Shown here: one piece after another, positions 8,880 to 17,498 of the stretch
How the letters are laid out: every line of letters begins with the position of its first letter
Numbering within the stretch: position 1 is the first letter of the stretch
Assembly: GCF_009604375.1 (NCBI RefSeq)
Contig: NZ_WEGH01000002.1
Location: forward strand, 1,760,073 to 1,824,072
Direction of reading: 5' to 3'
Origin: Actinomadura macrotermitis
GTDB taxonomy: Bacteria > Actinomycetota > Actinomycetes > Streptosporangiales > Streptosporangiaceae
Length of the DNA: 64,000 nucleotides
Program-made: the position numbers and the translations under genes
Notes under the pieces: model-generated
What the model was told of the DNA's origin: nothing
Seen by the model: the letters and a program-made list of their open reading frames with translations, nothing else
Databases searched by the model: none

Positions 8880-9674
8880 ATGATCGCGATTCTGGGTGCC
8901 GGGAAGATGGGCGAGGCGCTGCTGTCGGGCGTCCTGCGGGCGGGCCGCCGGCCGGCGGAGCTGGCCGCCACCGCCCGCCGGGAGGAGCGCGCCGCGCTGC
9001 TGCGCGAACGCTACGGCATCGAGATCACCACCAACGTCGCGGCGGCGCGGACCGCGGACACGCTGGTGCTGGCGGTGAAGCCGCAGGACATGGGCGTGCT
9101 GCTGGAGGAGATCGGCCCGCACGTCCCGCCCGGCCACCTGGTGATCTCCATGGCGGCCGGCATCACCTCGGCGTTCATCGAGGCGCGGCTGCCCGAGGGC
9201 GTCCCGGTGGTGCGGGTCATGTCCAACACCCCGGTGCACGTGGACGAGGCGATGAGCGTCATCTCGGCCGGGTCGCACGCGGGCGAGGAGCACCTGAAGC
9301 TCGCCGAGGAGCTGCTCAGCCCCGTCGGCAAGGTGCTGCGCATCCCCGAGTCGCTGCAGGACGGCGCCACCGCGCTGTCGGGCAGCGGCCCGGCGTACTT
9401 CTACTACCTGGTCGAGGCCATGGTCGACGCGGGCATCCTGCTCGGCATGCCGCGCGCCGCCGCGCTGGAGATGGTGGTCCAGTCGGCGGTCGGCGCGGCG
9501 GTGATGCTGCGCGACTCCGGCGAGCACCCGGTGCTGCTGCGCGAGGCCGTCACCTCGCCGGGCGGCACCACGATCGCGGCGATCCGCGAGCTGGAGCGGC
9601 ACGGCGTGCGGGCCGCGGTGCTGGAGGCGATCGAGGCGGCGCGCAACCGGGGCCGCGAACTCGCCGGTGGTTGA
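8880..9674 (+). CDS. proC: pyrroline-5-carboxylate reductase
   Basis: A 264-residue reductase for the last step of proline synthesis. The N-terminal Rossmann domain has GAGKMGEALLSG; the C-terminal dimer domain has the family signature SGSGPAYFYYLVEAMVDAG and TSPGGTTIAAI. I chose ATG 8880 because CAAGG lies 7 bases upstream; in-frame GTG 8874 is the alternative and would add two residues. Confidence 0.94.
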   Translation: MIAILGAGKMGEALLSGVLRAGRRPAELAATARREERAALLRERYGIEITTNVAAARTADTLVLAVKPQDMGVLLEEIGPHVPPGHLVISMAAGITSAFIEARLPEGVPVVRVMSNTPVHVDEAMSVISAGSHAGEEHLKLAEELLSPVGKVLRIPESLQDGATALSGSGPAYFYYLVEAMVDAGILLGMPRAAALEMVVQSAVGAAVMLRDSGEHPVLLREAVTSPGGTTIAAIRELERHGVRAAVLEAIEAARNRGRELAGG

Positions 9675-9720
9675 GGCGGCCGCGGTTGAGCCGATCGGCC
9701 CTGGCGTACGTGTCAGGGGT

Positions 9721-10155
9721 ATGAGAATCGTGCTGCGGGTCCTGGTGGCGGCCGGGCTGGCCGTGGACGCCGTCGTGCACTGGCGGTTCGCGCCGGACAT
9801 GGCGGGCGTCCAGGGCGGCTCGATCGGCGGTGACGTGATCTTCTACGCGCAGGCGGCGGTGGCGGGCGCCGTCGGGCTGCTGGTCCTGTTCCTGGCCCGC
9901 CGCTGGACGTACGCGCTCGCCTTCCTGGTGGCGGCGAGCGCGGTCGGCGCCCTGCTCCTCTACTACTTCGTGCGGGTCGGGCCGCTCGGCCCGCTGCCCG
10001 ACATGTCCGAGCCGGTCTGGTACACGGAGAAGACGGTCAGCGCGGCGGGCGAGGGGGTCGCCGCGCTGGCCGCGCTCCTGGGGTTCTGGACCGCCGGGCG
10101 CAACCGGCCCGAGGACCGCCGCCGCCGTGGGGCGGAGCCGGCCCGGGTGGCCTGA
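9721..10155 (+). CDS. small four-helix membrane protein (DoxX-like)
   Basis: A 144-residue protein with four predicted transmembrane helices (about residues 3-20, 42-60, 65-85 and 108-126) and a basic C-terminal tail. The first helix (LRVLVAAGLAVDAVVHW) and overall layout recall DoxX-like actinobacterial proteins, but no catalytic motif is evident. I use ATG 9721; a longer in-frame start would add a non-membrane leader. It converges on the esterase gene across a strong terminator hairpin. Confidence 0.75.
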   Translation: MRIVLRVLVAAGLAVDAVVHWRFAPDMAGVQGGSIGGDVIFYAQAAVAGAVGLLVLFLARRWTYALAFLVAASAVGALLLYYFVRVGPLGPLPDMSEPVWYTEKTVSAAGEGVAALAALLGFWTAGRNRPEDRRRRGAEPARVA

Positions 10156-10171
10156 ACCCGGGGTTTGGCGA

Positions 10172-10224
10172 GGTTCCCCCCGCACGGCCGACGCCCGTCA
10201 CCGCGCGGTCGTGCGGGGGGAACC
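10172..10224. terminator. bidirectional hairpin terminator
   Basis: Two 19-base arms, 10172-10190 and 10206-10224, are complementary at 18 of 19 positions (GGTTCCCCCCGCACG against CGTGCGGGGGGAACC at the outer part), with a 15-base loop. It sits between two convergent genes and needs no U-tract to be a plausible actinobacterial terminator for both. Confidence 0.8.
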
Positions 10225-10234
10225 CCAAGCCGCT

Positions 10235-11290
10235 TCAGGCGACGGCCTCCGCCTGGGGCGCGGCGGGTTCGGCGGAGACGACGCGGGCGACGAAGCGCGC
10301 GGTCTCGCGCATCGCCGCGCTCGCCTCCGGCAGCACCCGGTTGAGGATCTGGAAGACGTGCATCTGCCCCTTCCAGACCTGCAGCCGGCAGTCGTTGCCG
10401 CCCTCGGTCAGCGCCCGGTGCAGCGCCTCGGCGTCCGCGCGCAGCACCTCCGCGCCGCCGACCTGGATCAGCATCGGCGGGGTGTCGGTCCAGGGGGAGG
10501 CGAGCAGGGCCAGCCGCGGGTCGTCGAATCCGGCCGGCCCCACCACGAGACGGGCGACCCGGCGGGCCGCGGTGGCGCTGATGTAGGGGTCGCGGGCCCG
10601 CGACCGGGTGGACAGCTCGCAGGTCAGGTCGACCCAGGGGGAGAACAGGACCGTTCCGGCGGGGCGCGGCAGCCCGGTGCGGCAGATCTCGCCGGTCAGC
10701 GCCGCGGCCAGGTGGCCGCCCGCGGAGTCGCCCGCGATCACGATGCCGGACGCCGGGACGCCGCGCGCCAGCAGCCACCGGTAGGCCGCGACGGCGTCCT
10801 CCAGCGGCGCCGGGAAGGGGTGCTCGGGCGCCAGCCGGTAGCGCGGGACCAGCACCGGCAGGCCGGTGTCGAGCGCGAGGCGCGAGGTGATCGGGCGGTG
10901 CGTGCGCGGCGAGCACACCACGTAGCCGCCGCCGTGCAGGTAGAGGATGGCGCCGCGGGCGGTCCGCTCGCCCTCGCGGGTGAGGACCCACTCGCCCCGC
11001 ACCGGGCGTTCCAGGCCGCCCTGCTCGACCTGCGGGTCGGCCAGCTGCTTGATCAGCACGCGCTGGCTGTGCCGCAGCAGCAGGGACGCGGCGTCGACGC
11101 CGGAGCGGGCGGTGCGGATGCCGCGGGCGTGGCCGGGCGCGTGGTGGATGATCGGGTAGAAGCCGAGCCGCAGCGTGCGCGAGATGGCGCGGCTGCGGAT
11201 GCTGGGGCGGCGGTCGTAGGGCAGGCCGGCGCGGGGAGCGGCCTCGGCGAGCGGCAGAGGGGTGACGTCGGGCGGGAGGCGCGTGTCCAT
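10235..11290 (-). CDS. alpha/beta hydrolase, hormone-sensitive-lipase-like esterase
   Basis: A 351-residue esterase of the HSL family. It has the oxyanion motif HGGGY, the nucleophile motif GDSAGG, the acid-loop region (VGGAEVLRADAE) and the catalytic His near the C-terminus (GQMHVFQIL). The N-terminal 80 residues are a cap region. ATG 11290 has AAAAGGGG five bases upstream. Likely acts on short or medium acyl esters; the physiological substrate is unknown. Confidence 0.88.
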   Translation of the reverse strand: MDTRLPPDVTPLPLAEAAPRAGLPYDRRPSIRSRAISRTLRLGFYPIIHHAPGHARGIRTARSGVDAASLLLRHSQRVLIKQLADPQVEQGGLERPVRGEWVLTREGERTARGAILYLHGGGYVVCSPRTHRPITSRLALDTGLPVLVPRYRLAPEHPFPAPLEDAVAAYRWLLARGVPASGIVIAGDSAGGHLAAALTGEICRTGLPRPAGTVLFSPWVDLTCELSTRSRARDPYISATAARRVARLVVGPAGFDDPRLALLASPWTDTPPMLIQVGGAEVLRADAEALHRALTEGGNDCRLQVWKGQMHVFQILNRVLPEASAAMRETARFVARVVSAEPAAPQAEAVA

Positions 11291-11482
11291 TTACACCCCT
11301 TTTAATGTTGTGTTTCCACGATGTTACGTATATGCCCGTTAATCGCGGTGGTTCACGTCACAACTTTGTAGCAACGGCGGCCGTTTGCGGCGGCGCGGGG
11401 GCCGTCCGTGCGCGCCGGGACGCGGGCCGTGGTGATCCATGCCACCCGGGCGGACGTTCCGCCGGGGCGATACCGTGAGGTC

Positions 11483-12703
11483 ATGAGCAGCGATTCGTCC
11501 GCCCTGTCCCCCCGGAACTGCGGGCTTCAGGTCCTGTGGGACGAACGGCTCACCGAATACGATTTCGGACCCGGGCACCCCATGAACCCCGTCCGCGTCG
11601 AGCTGACCATCGCCCTCGCCCGCGAGTTCGGGCTGCTGGACGCGCCGAACGTGCGCGTCGAGGCGTTCAAGGCCGCCGACGACGCGCTGCTCGGCCTGGT
11701 CCACGAGGACGCCTACATCGCCTCGGTCCGCCATTCCGGCCAGACCGGCCTGCCCGACCAGCGGCGCGGCCTCGGCACCCCCGACAACCCCGTCTTCCTC
11801 GGCATGCACGAGGCGTCCGCGCTGATCACCGGCGCCTCGGTGGCCGGGGCGCGCGCGGTGTGGACGGGCGAGACCGCGCACGCCGTCAACATCTCCGGCG
11901 GCCTGCACCACGCCTTGGCGGGCGCCGCCAGCGGCTTCTGCGTCTACAACGACCCGGCCGTCGCGATCGCCTGGCTGCTGGACAACGGCGCCGAGCGCGT
12001 CGCCTACGTCGACATCGACGTGCACCACGGCGACGGAGTCCAGGCGGCGTTCTACGACGACCCCCGGGTGCTGACGGTCAGCCTGCACGAGACGCCGCGC
12101 ACGCTGTTCCCCCACAGCACCGGCTTCCCGCAGGAGAGCGGCGGCCCGGACGCGCCGGGCAGCGCGGTGAACGTGGCGCTGCCGCCCGGCACCGGCGACG
12201 CCGCCTGGCTGCGCGCGTTCGAGGCGGTCGTCCCGCCGGTGCTGCGCGCGTTCGCCCCGCAGATCATGGTCACCCAGCACGGCGCCGACGCGCACGCGCT
12301 GGACCCGCTGGCCCACCTGATCCTCAGCGTGGACGGCCAGCGCACCGCCCACGCCCGGCTGCACGCCCTGGCGCACGAGATCTGCGGCGGGAGGTGGCTG
12401 GCCACCGGGGGCGGCGGGTACGAGCTGGTCCAGGTCGTGCCGCGTGCCTGGACGCATCTGCTGGCCGAGGCCGCGGGCCGGCCGATCGACCCGGCGGCGG
12501 GCACCCCGGACGCCTGGCGCGACCTCGTGCGCCGCCGCACCGACGAGATCGCGCCGCGCCGGATGACCGATGGAACGATCGAGGTGGAGGTGCACACGTG
12601 GGAGACCGGATACGACCCGGCCAACCCCGTCGACCAGGCGGTGCTGGCGACCCGGCGGGCGGTGTTCCCCGAGCACGGCCTGGACCCGATGGCGGACCTG
12701 TGA
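11483..12703 (+). CDS. acuC: histone deacetylase-superfamily protein AcuC
   Basis: A 406-residue zinc-dependent deacetylase of the HDAC/AcuC family, probably acting on acetyl-lysine of metabolic enzymes such as acetyl-CoA synthetase. Catalytic and zinc motifs are present: GGLHHALAG (tandem His), YVDIDVHHGDGVQ (Asp-His ligands), QHGADAHALDPL (Asp ligand) and GGGGYE. TACCGT lies 6 bases before ATG 11483, suggesting a leaderless start; a more distal in-frame start lacks support. Its stop overlaps the next gene by GTGA. Confidence 0.92.
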   Translation: MSSDSSALSPRNCGLQVLWDERLTEYDFGPGHPMNPVRVELTIALAREFGLLDAPNVRVEAFKAADDALLGLVHEDAYIASVRHSGQTGLPDQRRGLGTPDNPVFLGMHEASALITGASVAGARAVWTGETAHAVNISGGLHHALAGAASGFCVYNDPAVAIAWLLDNGAERVAYVDIDVHHGDGVQAAFYDDPRVLTVSLHETPRTLFPHSTGFPQESGGPDAPGSAVNVALPPGTGDAAWLRAFEAVVPPVLRAFAPQIMVTQHGADAHALDPLAHLILSVDGQRTAHARLHALAHEICGGRWLATGGGGYELVQVVPRAWTHLLAEAAGRPIDPAAGTPDAWRDLVRRRTDEIAPRRMTDGTIEVEVHTWETGYDPANPVDQAVLATRRAVFPEHGLDPMADL

Positions 12704-13506
12704 CGGCGCCGTCGCGCGCGGAGCTGCGCGAGCACCTGGTCCGCACGATGATCGCCGGGGAGGTCGCCACGCCCCGGCAGAACAACCTGCTGCACTACCG
12801 GCGGATGGCCGCGGGGAACCCGTACTACCAGTTCGGGCTGGAGTTCAAGCGCGCCTGGACCGAGCGGGAGGTGCTGGAGGTCATGGTCGAGCGCTGCGGC
12901 GTCGACCCCGACCCCTACCACCTGTACGGCGACGACACCATCGACCCGGAGCTGACGATCGACGCGCTGGAGGCGATGGGCGACCGGATCGCCCTGGCCG
13001 CCGAGCGCCGCTCCCCGGTGGTGCTGGCGACGGGCCACCCGGCGACGCTGACACCGGTCTACCAGGCGGTCGCGGCGGCGCTGGCGGAGCGGGGCTGCCG
13101 GATCCTGACGCCGGCGGCGGGCTGGGAGTACGAGATCGAGACCTCCCACAGCGGCCTGGAGCTGCGGCGCCTGGTCTACGCGCCCGGCGGCGTGGCGATG
13201 CTGGAGGGCGACGACGGCCGCACCCACCACACCCACGACTCCGCCCCGATGGAGCAGATGCTGGCCGTTCTCGCAGCCGAAGGGGCGGACTGGCCGGATC
13301 TGGCCATGGCCGACCACGGCTGGGCGGGTGCCGCCGGCCAGGCCGGCATCGACGCGGTCGGCTTCGCGGACTGTAACGACCCGGCACTGTTCGTGGGCGC
13401 CGCCGAGGGCAAGGTCGCGGTGGTGGTCCCGCTCGACGACGGCGTATCGCCGCATCATTACGCCCCCATGACTGCGTATTTGCTGAATCGTGCAGGGCTC
13501 GCCTGA
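12700..13506 (+). CDS. phosphatase-like conserved protein downstream of acuC
   Basis: A 268-residue protein belonging to a conserved actinobacterial family, usually annotated as a phosphatase and found beside acuC. Visible features are an N-terminal helical part (LLHYRRMAAGNPYYQFGLEF), a central VVLATGHPATLTPVYQAVAAAL, the histidine-rich THHTHDS and a C-terminal MADHGWAGAAGQAG...GFADCNDPALF. I do not recognise a classic phosphatase catalytic motif, so the enzymatic name rests on family annotation I recall. It overlaps acuC by GTGA and is surely co-translated. Confidence 0.75.
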   Translation: MTAPSRAELREHLVRTMIAGEVATPRQNNLLHYRRMAAGNPYYQFGLEFKRAWTEREVLEVMVERCGVDPDPYHLYGDDTIDPELTIDALEAMGDRIALAAERRSPVVLATGHPATLTPVYQAVAAALAERGCRILTPAAGWEYEIETSHSGLELRRLVYAPGGVAMLEGDDGRTHHTHDSAPMEQMLAVLAAEGADWPDLAMADHGWAGAAGQAGIDAVGFADCNDPALFVGAAEGKVAVVVPLDDGVSPHHYAPMTAYLLNRAGLA

Positions 13507-13843
13507 ATAAAGGTTCCCCGATCGGTGGCCGGAATGTGTCACGCGGTGTGACGCGGCGGCCGTAGCGGGGCGGCCGGGGCGGCATCACCCCCGCGGGAAC
13601 GGCTGAGCCGCAGGTCACCGGGGGTGTCGGCGGTGCGGAGCGGCGCCGCGGCGGGCCCGGTGCCGCCCCCGCCGTGCCGGGGCCGGGAGCACAGTGTGTC
13701 CATTCCGTCAGGTCAGGAGACGGAACCAGGTGGAATTTCCCTCTTGCGACAGCCGATACACGATTTACGCTGGAGGAAGTACACGTGCGTGATCAAAGTC
13801 ACCCAAAGGGCCGGTGCGCGTCACGTGTGGAAGAGGGCGTCCG
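13507..13843. other. intergenic region upstream of the bdtA-like gene
   Basis: 337 bases with no credible gene. They hold a 7-bp inverted repeat, TTCCGTC (13703-13709) and GACGGAA (13719-13725). This is followed by a promoter, TTGCGA at 13744-13749 and TACGCT at 13766-13771 with a 16-base spacer, giving a leader of about 65 bases. The inverted repeat just upstream of the -35 could be an operator. In Streptomyces the orthologous promoter is a BldD target; I could not identify a convincing BldD box here. Confidence 0.55.
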
Positions 13844-14047
13844 ATGAGCTCAGGCGAGCGACCTCTCAGCGAGGTCAGGTTCCTGACTGTGGCCGAAGTG
13901 GCGGCGGTGATGCGGGTGTCCAAGATGACCGTCTACCGCCTCGTCCACTCAGGCGAGCTGCCCGCGATCCGCGTGGGCCGCTCGTTCCGGGTACCCGAGC
14001 AGGCCGTGCACGACTATCTGCGCGACGCGTTCATCGAAGCCGGATGA
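13844..14047 (+). CDS. MerR/excisionase-type DNA-binding protein, BdtA-like
   Basis: A 67-residue protein that is almost entirely one winged helix-turn-helix: FLTVAEVAAVMRVSKMTVYRLVHSG, then the wing PAIRVGRSFRVPEQAV. It closely resembles Streptomyces SCO3328 (BdtA, BldD target A), and its neighbours bS22, epimerase, acyltransferase and bldN match as well. AAGAGGG lies 7 bases before ATG 13844. It likely acts as a small DNA-binding regulator or nucleoid-type protein; targets unknown. Confidence 0.85.
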   Translation: MSSGERPLSEVRFLTVAEVAAVMRVSKMTVYRLVHSGELPAIRVGRSFRVPEQAVHDYLRDAFIEAG

Positions 14048-14050
14048 GCG

Positions 14051-14070
14051 CGCCCCGCCATGGCGGGGCG
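14051..14070. terminator. perfect 20-bp palindrome after the bdtA-like gene
   Basis: CGCCCCGCCATGGCGGGGCG is fully symmetric and starts 3 bases after the stop codon. As RNA it would fold into an 8-bp GC stem with a CAUG loop; a terminator is the simplest reading, a protein site is possible. Confidence 0.55.
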
Positions 14071-14238
14071 GATCCGGGGTAGGGGCGGGGCATGAGCCCC
14101 CTTCACCGCCCCCGGACCGATCGACGCAGAGCCCGCGGCGCGGGCACCGCCCGCGCCGGAACGGCCTGGCGCCCACGGGGGTGCGATCGGGGAACAGGAC
14201 CGGGGAGAAGGACCGGCCGGCGGTGTGGCGACCGCCGG

Positions 14239-14275
14239 TTCCGGTGTCCGGGGTGGCAGGCCCCGGACACCGGAA
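14239..14275. terminator. strong hairpin in the bdtA-bS22 intergenic region
   Basis: Perfect 15-bp arms at 14239-14253 and 14261-14275 with a 7-base loop. The surrounding 384-base gap (14048-14431) holds no other gene. The hairpin lies about 70 bases before TACCCT at 14345-14350, a possible -10 box for the bS22 gene, so it may terminate upstream transcription and insulate bS22. Confidence 0.6.
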
Positions 14276-14431
14276 ACGGCCCGTTCCGCCCCGGCGTGGC
14301 GGCGTGCCCGCCGACCGGAGGCGAGACCTCTGCTGGCGCAGCGGTACCCTTGGGCAGCGGACCGTGCACATCGAGAGAGTCGGTGGCCTGTCCGCATCCT
14401 GTACGACACCCGATATGCCGAGCGAGGTCTC

Positions 14432-14530
14432 GTGGGCTCTGTCATCAAGAAGCGCCGCAAGCGGATGGCGAAGAAGAAGCACCGCAAGCTGCTGAAGAAG
14501 ACGCGCATCCAGCGTCGCAACAAGAAGTAA
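14432..14530 (+). CDS. 30S ribosomal protein bS22 (AURKAIP1/COX24 domain)
   Basis: A 32-residue, extremely basic protein that begins (M)GSVIKKRRKRMAKKKHRK and ends QRRNKK. This is the signature of actinobacterial bS22, a tiny small-subunit ribosomal protein. GTG 14432 follows AGCGAGG. It is easily missed by size cut-offs. The position between the bdtA-like regulator and the epimerase is conserved with Streptomyces. It probably has its own promoter with a leader of about 75 bases. Confidence 0.93.
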   Translation: MGSVIKKRRKRMAKKKHRKLLKKTRIQRRNKK

Positions 14531-14568
14531 ACACACCGGCCACTCAGCCGTAAGGGGTGGGGCGCACA

Positions 14569-15594
14569 GTGTCCTCCATGCCCTCTGCCGCGGCCCGTGT
14601 CGTACTTGTCACGGGCGTCTCCCGTTTCCTGGGGGCGCGGGTCGCGAACACCCTCCAGGCCGATCCCGGCATCGAGCGGGTCATCGGCGTGGACACGGTG
14701 CCGCCCGCGACGTCGCTCGGACGCACCGAGTTCGTCCGGGTCGACATCCGCACGCCCAGCATCGCCAAGGTGATCTCCTCGGCCGAGGTGGACACGGTGG
14801 TGCACCTGAACCTGGTGACCGCACAGGCGGGCCCCCGGGCGAAGGTGAAAGAGCTGAACGTCATCGGCACGATGCAGCTCCTGGCGGCATGCCAGCGGTC
14901 GCCCGACATGCGCAAGCTCGTCGTGCGGTCCTCGGCCGCGGTGTACGGGTCCTCGCCGATGGACCCGGCGGTGTTCACCGAGCAGGACCAGCCCGCCCAG
15001 GCCCCCGCCGGCGGCTACGCCAAGGACGCGGTCGAGGTCGAGGGCTATGTGCGCGGGCTGACCCGGCGCCGCTCGGACCTGGTGGTCTCGGTGCTGCGGT
15101 TCGCCAACTTCCTCGGGCCGGGGGTGGACTCCCCCCTCACCCGCTACCTGCGGATGCCCGTCGTCCCGACGGTGCTGGGATTCGACCCCCGGCTGCAGTT
15201 CGTGCACGAGGACGACGGCATCGAGGTGCTGCGCCGGATGACCGTGGAGGACCATCCGGGCTGCTTCAACGTCGCCGGCGACGGCATCCTGCTGCTGTCG
15301 CAGGCGCTGCGCCGGGCGGGCCGCCCCTACGTGCCGATGCCGACCCAGTCGATCTCGATGGTCGGCGACCTCGGCCGCCGGTTCGCCGGCCTGTCGGGCT
15401 TCTCGCCCGAACTGCTGCGCTGGCTCACCTACGGCCGCGTCATCGACACCTCCGCCCTCGCCGCCGAGCTGGCATGGCGGCCCAAGTACAGCTCCGAGGA
15501 CGCGTTCGCGGACTTCCTCTCCGCGCAGGGCCGCGGCCGCACCGCCCCCCTGGAACTGCTGGGCCGGCTGGCCGCGGCCGCCGGCCGGGACTGA
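14569..15594 (+). CDS. NAD-dependent epimerase/dehydratase family protein
   Basis: A 341-residue extended short-chain dehydrogenase-like protein. The N-terminal nucleotide-binding motif is VTGVSRFLGARVA. Further on come VVRSSAAVYGSS and a GGYAKDAVE segment, where the usual YxxxK is replaced by Y-AKD-, so catalysis may be altered. Candidate starts are GTG 14557, GTG 14569 and ATG 14578; I favour 14569 because GGTGGGG lies about 6 bases upstream. It is followed after 9 bases by the acyltransferase gene, a pairing conserved in actinobacteria, and lies 38 bases after bS22. Confidence 0.82.
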   Translation: MSSMPSAAARVVLVTGVSRFLGARVANTLQADPGIERVIGVDTVPPATSLGRTEFVRVDIRTPSIAKVISSAEVDTVVHLNLVTAQAGPRAKVKELNVIGTMQLLAACQRSPDMRKLVVRSSAAVYGSSPMDPAVFTEQDQPAQAPAGGYAKDAVEVEGYVRGLTRRRSDLVVSVLRFANFLGPGVDSPLTRYLRMPVVPTVLGFDPRLQFVHEDDGIEVLRRMTVEDHPGCFNVAGDGILLLSQALRRAGRPYVPMPTQSISMVGDLGRRFAGLSGFSPELLRWLTYGRVIDTSALAAELAWRPKYSSEDAFADFLSAQGRGRTAPLELLGRLAAAAGRD

Positions 15595-15603
15595 GGAGGG
15601 ACC

Positions 15604-16530
15604 ATGAACGCCCAGCCGCACCACGACGACGAGGACGCGCAGGTCATCCCGCTGAACGTGGCCCCGCCCGAGGAGCCGCCCGCGGCCGCCGGGCCGAGCC
15701 CGCTGGAGCGCCGCATCGCCTCCGGCCTGGCCTTCCTGCGCCGGCGCCTGCAGGGCGAGTACGAGGTCGACGAGTTCGGCTACGATCCCGACCTGAACCG
15801 CTCGGTGCTGCTGCCCGCCGCCCGCGCCCTCTACGAGCGCTGGTTCCGGGTCGAGCTGATCGGCGCGCAGAACGTCCCCCGCGAGGGAGGCGCCCTGCTC
15901 GTCGCCAACCACTCGGGCACCATCCCGCTCGACGGCGTCATGCTGACCGTCGCCGCCCACGACCACCTCGGCCGCGACCTGCGCCTGCTCGGCGCCGACC
16001 TGGTCTACCAGGTGCCGCTGCTCGGCCACCTGTCCCGCAAGGCCGGCCACACCCTCGCCTGCCCCGCCGACGCGTCCCGGCTGCTGGCCAAGGGCGAGCT
16101 CGTCGGCGTCTTCCCCGAGGGCTTCAAGGGCGTCGGCAAGCCCTACGCCGACCGCTACCACCTGCAGCGCTTCGGCCGCGGCGGCTTCGTGGAGACGGCG
16201 CTGCGCGCGGACGTCCCGATCGTCCCGTGCGCCATCGTCGGCGCCGAGGAGATCTATCCCAAGCTCGCCGACCTCAAGCCGCTCGCCCGGCTGCTCGGCC
16301 TGCCCTACTTCCCGGTCACCCCGACCTTCCCCTGGCTCGGCGCGGCGGGCCTGATCCCGCTGCCCTCCAAGTGGGTGATCCAGTTCGGCGAGCCGATCCC
16401 GCTGGGCGATCTCGGCCCGGACGCCGCCGACGACCCGATGACCGTCTTCAACCTGACCGACCAGGTCCGCGAGACCGTCCAGCAGATGCTCTACGAGACC
16501 CTCCTGCGCCGGGGCCCCGCCTTCTTCTAG
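15604..16530 (+). CDS. lysophospholipid acyltransferase family protein (PlsC-like)
   Basis: A 308-residue 1-acyl-glycerol-3-phosphate acyltransferase-like enzyme. The catalytic HX4D motif is NHSGTIPLD and the substrate-binding motif is FPEGFKG; the N-terminal 80 residues are an acidic, proline-rich extension. It follows the epimerase gene by 9 bases with GAGGGACC before ATG. Its TAG stop shares CTAG with the stop of the convergent HAD gene. Exact acyl acceptor unknown. Confidence 0.88.
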   Translation: MNAQPHHDDEDAQVIPLNVAPPEEPPAAAGPSPLERRIASGLAFLRRRLQGEYEVDEFGYDPDLNRSVLLPAARALYERWFRVELIGAQNVPREGGALLVANHSGTIPLDGVMLTVAAHDHLGRDLRLLGADLVYQVPLLGHLSRKAGHTLACPADASRLLAKGELVGVFPEGFKGVGKPYADRYHLQRFGRGGFVETALRADVPIVPCAIVGAEEIYPKLADLKPLARLLGLPYFPVTPTFPWLGAAGLIPLPSKWVIQFGEPIPLGDLGPDAADDPMTVFNLTDQVRETVQQMLYETLLRRGPAFF

Positions 16531-17399
16531 GCGCGGTAGTGCCGGCGCAGCGCGATGCCCGCGGCGACGCCGCCGGCCAGGGCGCCGGCGCCCGCGGCCG
16601 CCGGGAGCGCGACCATGGTCACCTTGCGGCCGGTGCGGAAGTCGTGGATCGGCCAGCCGTGCTCGCGGGCGTGGTCGCGCAGGGCCGAGTCGGGGTTGAC
16701 CGCGTGCGGGTGGCCGACCGTGGTGAGCATCGGCAGGTCGTTGATCGAGTCGCTGTAGGCCGAGCAGCGCGACAGGTCCAGGCCCTCGCGCTGGGCCAGG
16801 GCGCGGATCGCCTCGGACTTGGCGGGCCCGTGCAGCAGGTTGCCGATCAGCCGGCCGGTGTAGACGCCGGCGTCGGTCTCGGCGACGGTGCCGAGGGCGC
16901 CGGTGAGGCCGAGGCGGTGCGCGATGGTGCGGGCGACCTCGACGGGCGTCGCGGTGACCAGCCAGACCTGCTGGCCGGCGTCCAGGTGCTGCAGCGCGAG
17001 GCGGCGGGTGCCGTGCCAGATGCGGTCGGCCATCACCTCGTCGTAGATCTCCTCGCTCAGCCGGACCAGGTCCTTGACCTGCTGCCCGGCCACGAAGGAC
17101 AGGGCCATCTCCTTGGCGCTGCCGATGTGCTCGGCGTTCTCGGTGCCGCGCAGGCGGAACGCCGCCTGCCCCCAGGCGAACATGGCCAGGTCGCGCGCCG
17201 TGAACAGCTTGCGGGAGGCCAGTCCGCGGGCGAAGTAGTAGATGGACGCGCCGCGCATCATCGTGTTGTCCACGTCGAAGAACGCCGCGGCCGTCGGGTC
17301 GGGGTCGGGGAGCGGGGCATGCGCGGCGGCCGCCGCGGCCGCCGCCTCCCCCGCGCTCACCGGGTCTTCTTCCTTACCGCGCTGCCAGAAAAGCCGCAT
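16527..17399 (-). CDS. HAD-IB family phosphatase (SerB-like)
   Basis: A 290-residue haloacid dehalogenase hydrolase of subfamily IB. Motif I is FFDVDNTMM (nucleophile Asp), motif II VTATP, and motif IV YSDSINDLPML; a C-terminal hydrophobic stretch (about 268-285) could anchor it in the membrane. The N-terminus is an alanine-rich linker. It lies 99 bases downstream of bldN on the same strand, the place where Streptomyces carries the anti-sigma gene rsbN, and may be co-transcribed. Substrate unknown; relatives act on phosphoserine or lysophosphatidic species. Confidence 0.87.
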   Translation of the reverse strand: MRLFWQRGKEEDPVSAGEAAAAAAAAHAPLPDPDPTAAAFFDVDNTMMRGASIYYFARGLASRKLFTARDLAMFAWGQAAFRLRGTENAEHIGSAKEMALSFVAGQQVKDLVRLSEEIYDEVMADRIWHGTRRLALQHLDAGQQVWLVTATPVEVARTIAHRLGLTGALGTVAETDAGVYTGRLIGNLLHGPAKSEAIRALAQREGLDLSRCSAYSDSINDLPMLTTVGHPHAVNPDSALRDHAREHGWPIHDFRTGRKVTMVALPAAAGAGALAGGVAAGIALRRHYRA

Positions 17400-17498
17400 G
17401 GAACGAGCCTAGTCAATAGGGCGGGGATGGCCGGGGCTTCGGGCCGGATTGGGATGGTGTTCACGTTCGCGCGGGCGGGCGTCATCGGGTGTTCGCGC

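Noticed and set aside
13624..14082. 152-codon frame overlapping the bdtA-like gene
   Set aside because: It covers a promoter region and the bdtA-like gene in another frame, with low-complexity Pro/Arg composition and no family resemblance.
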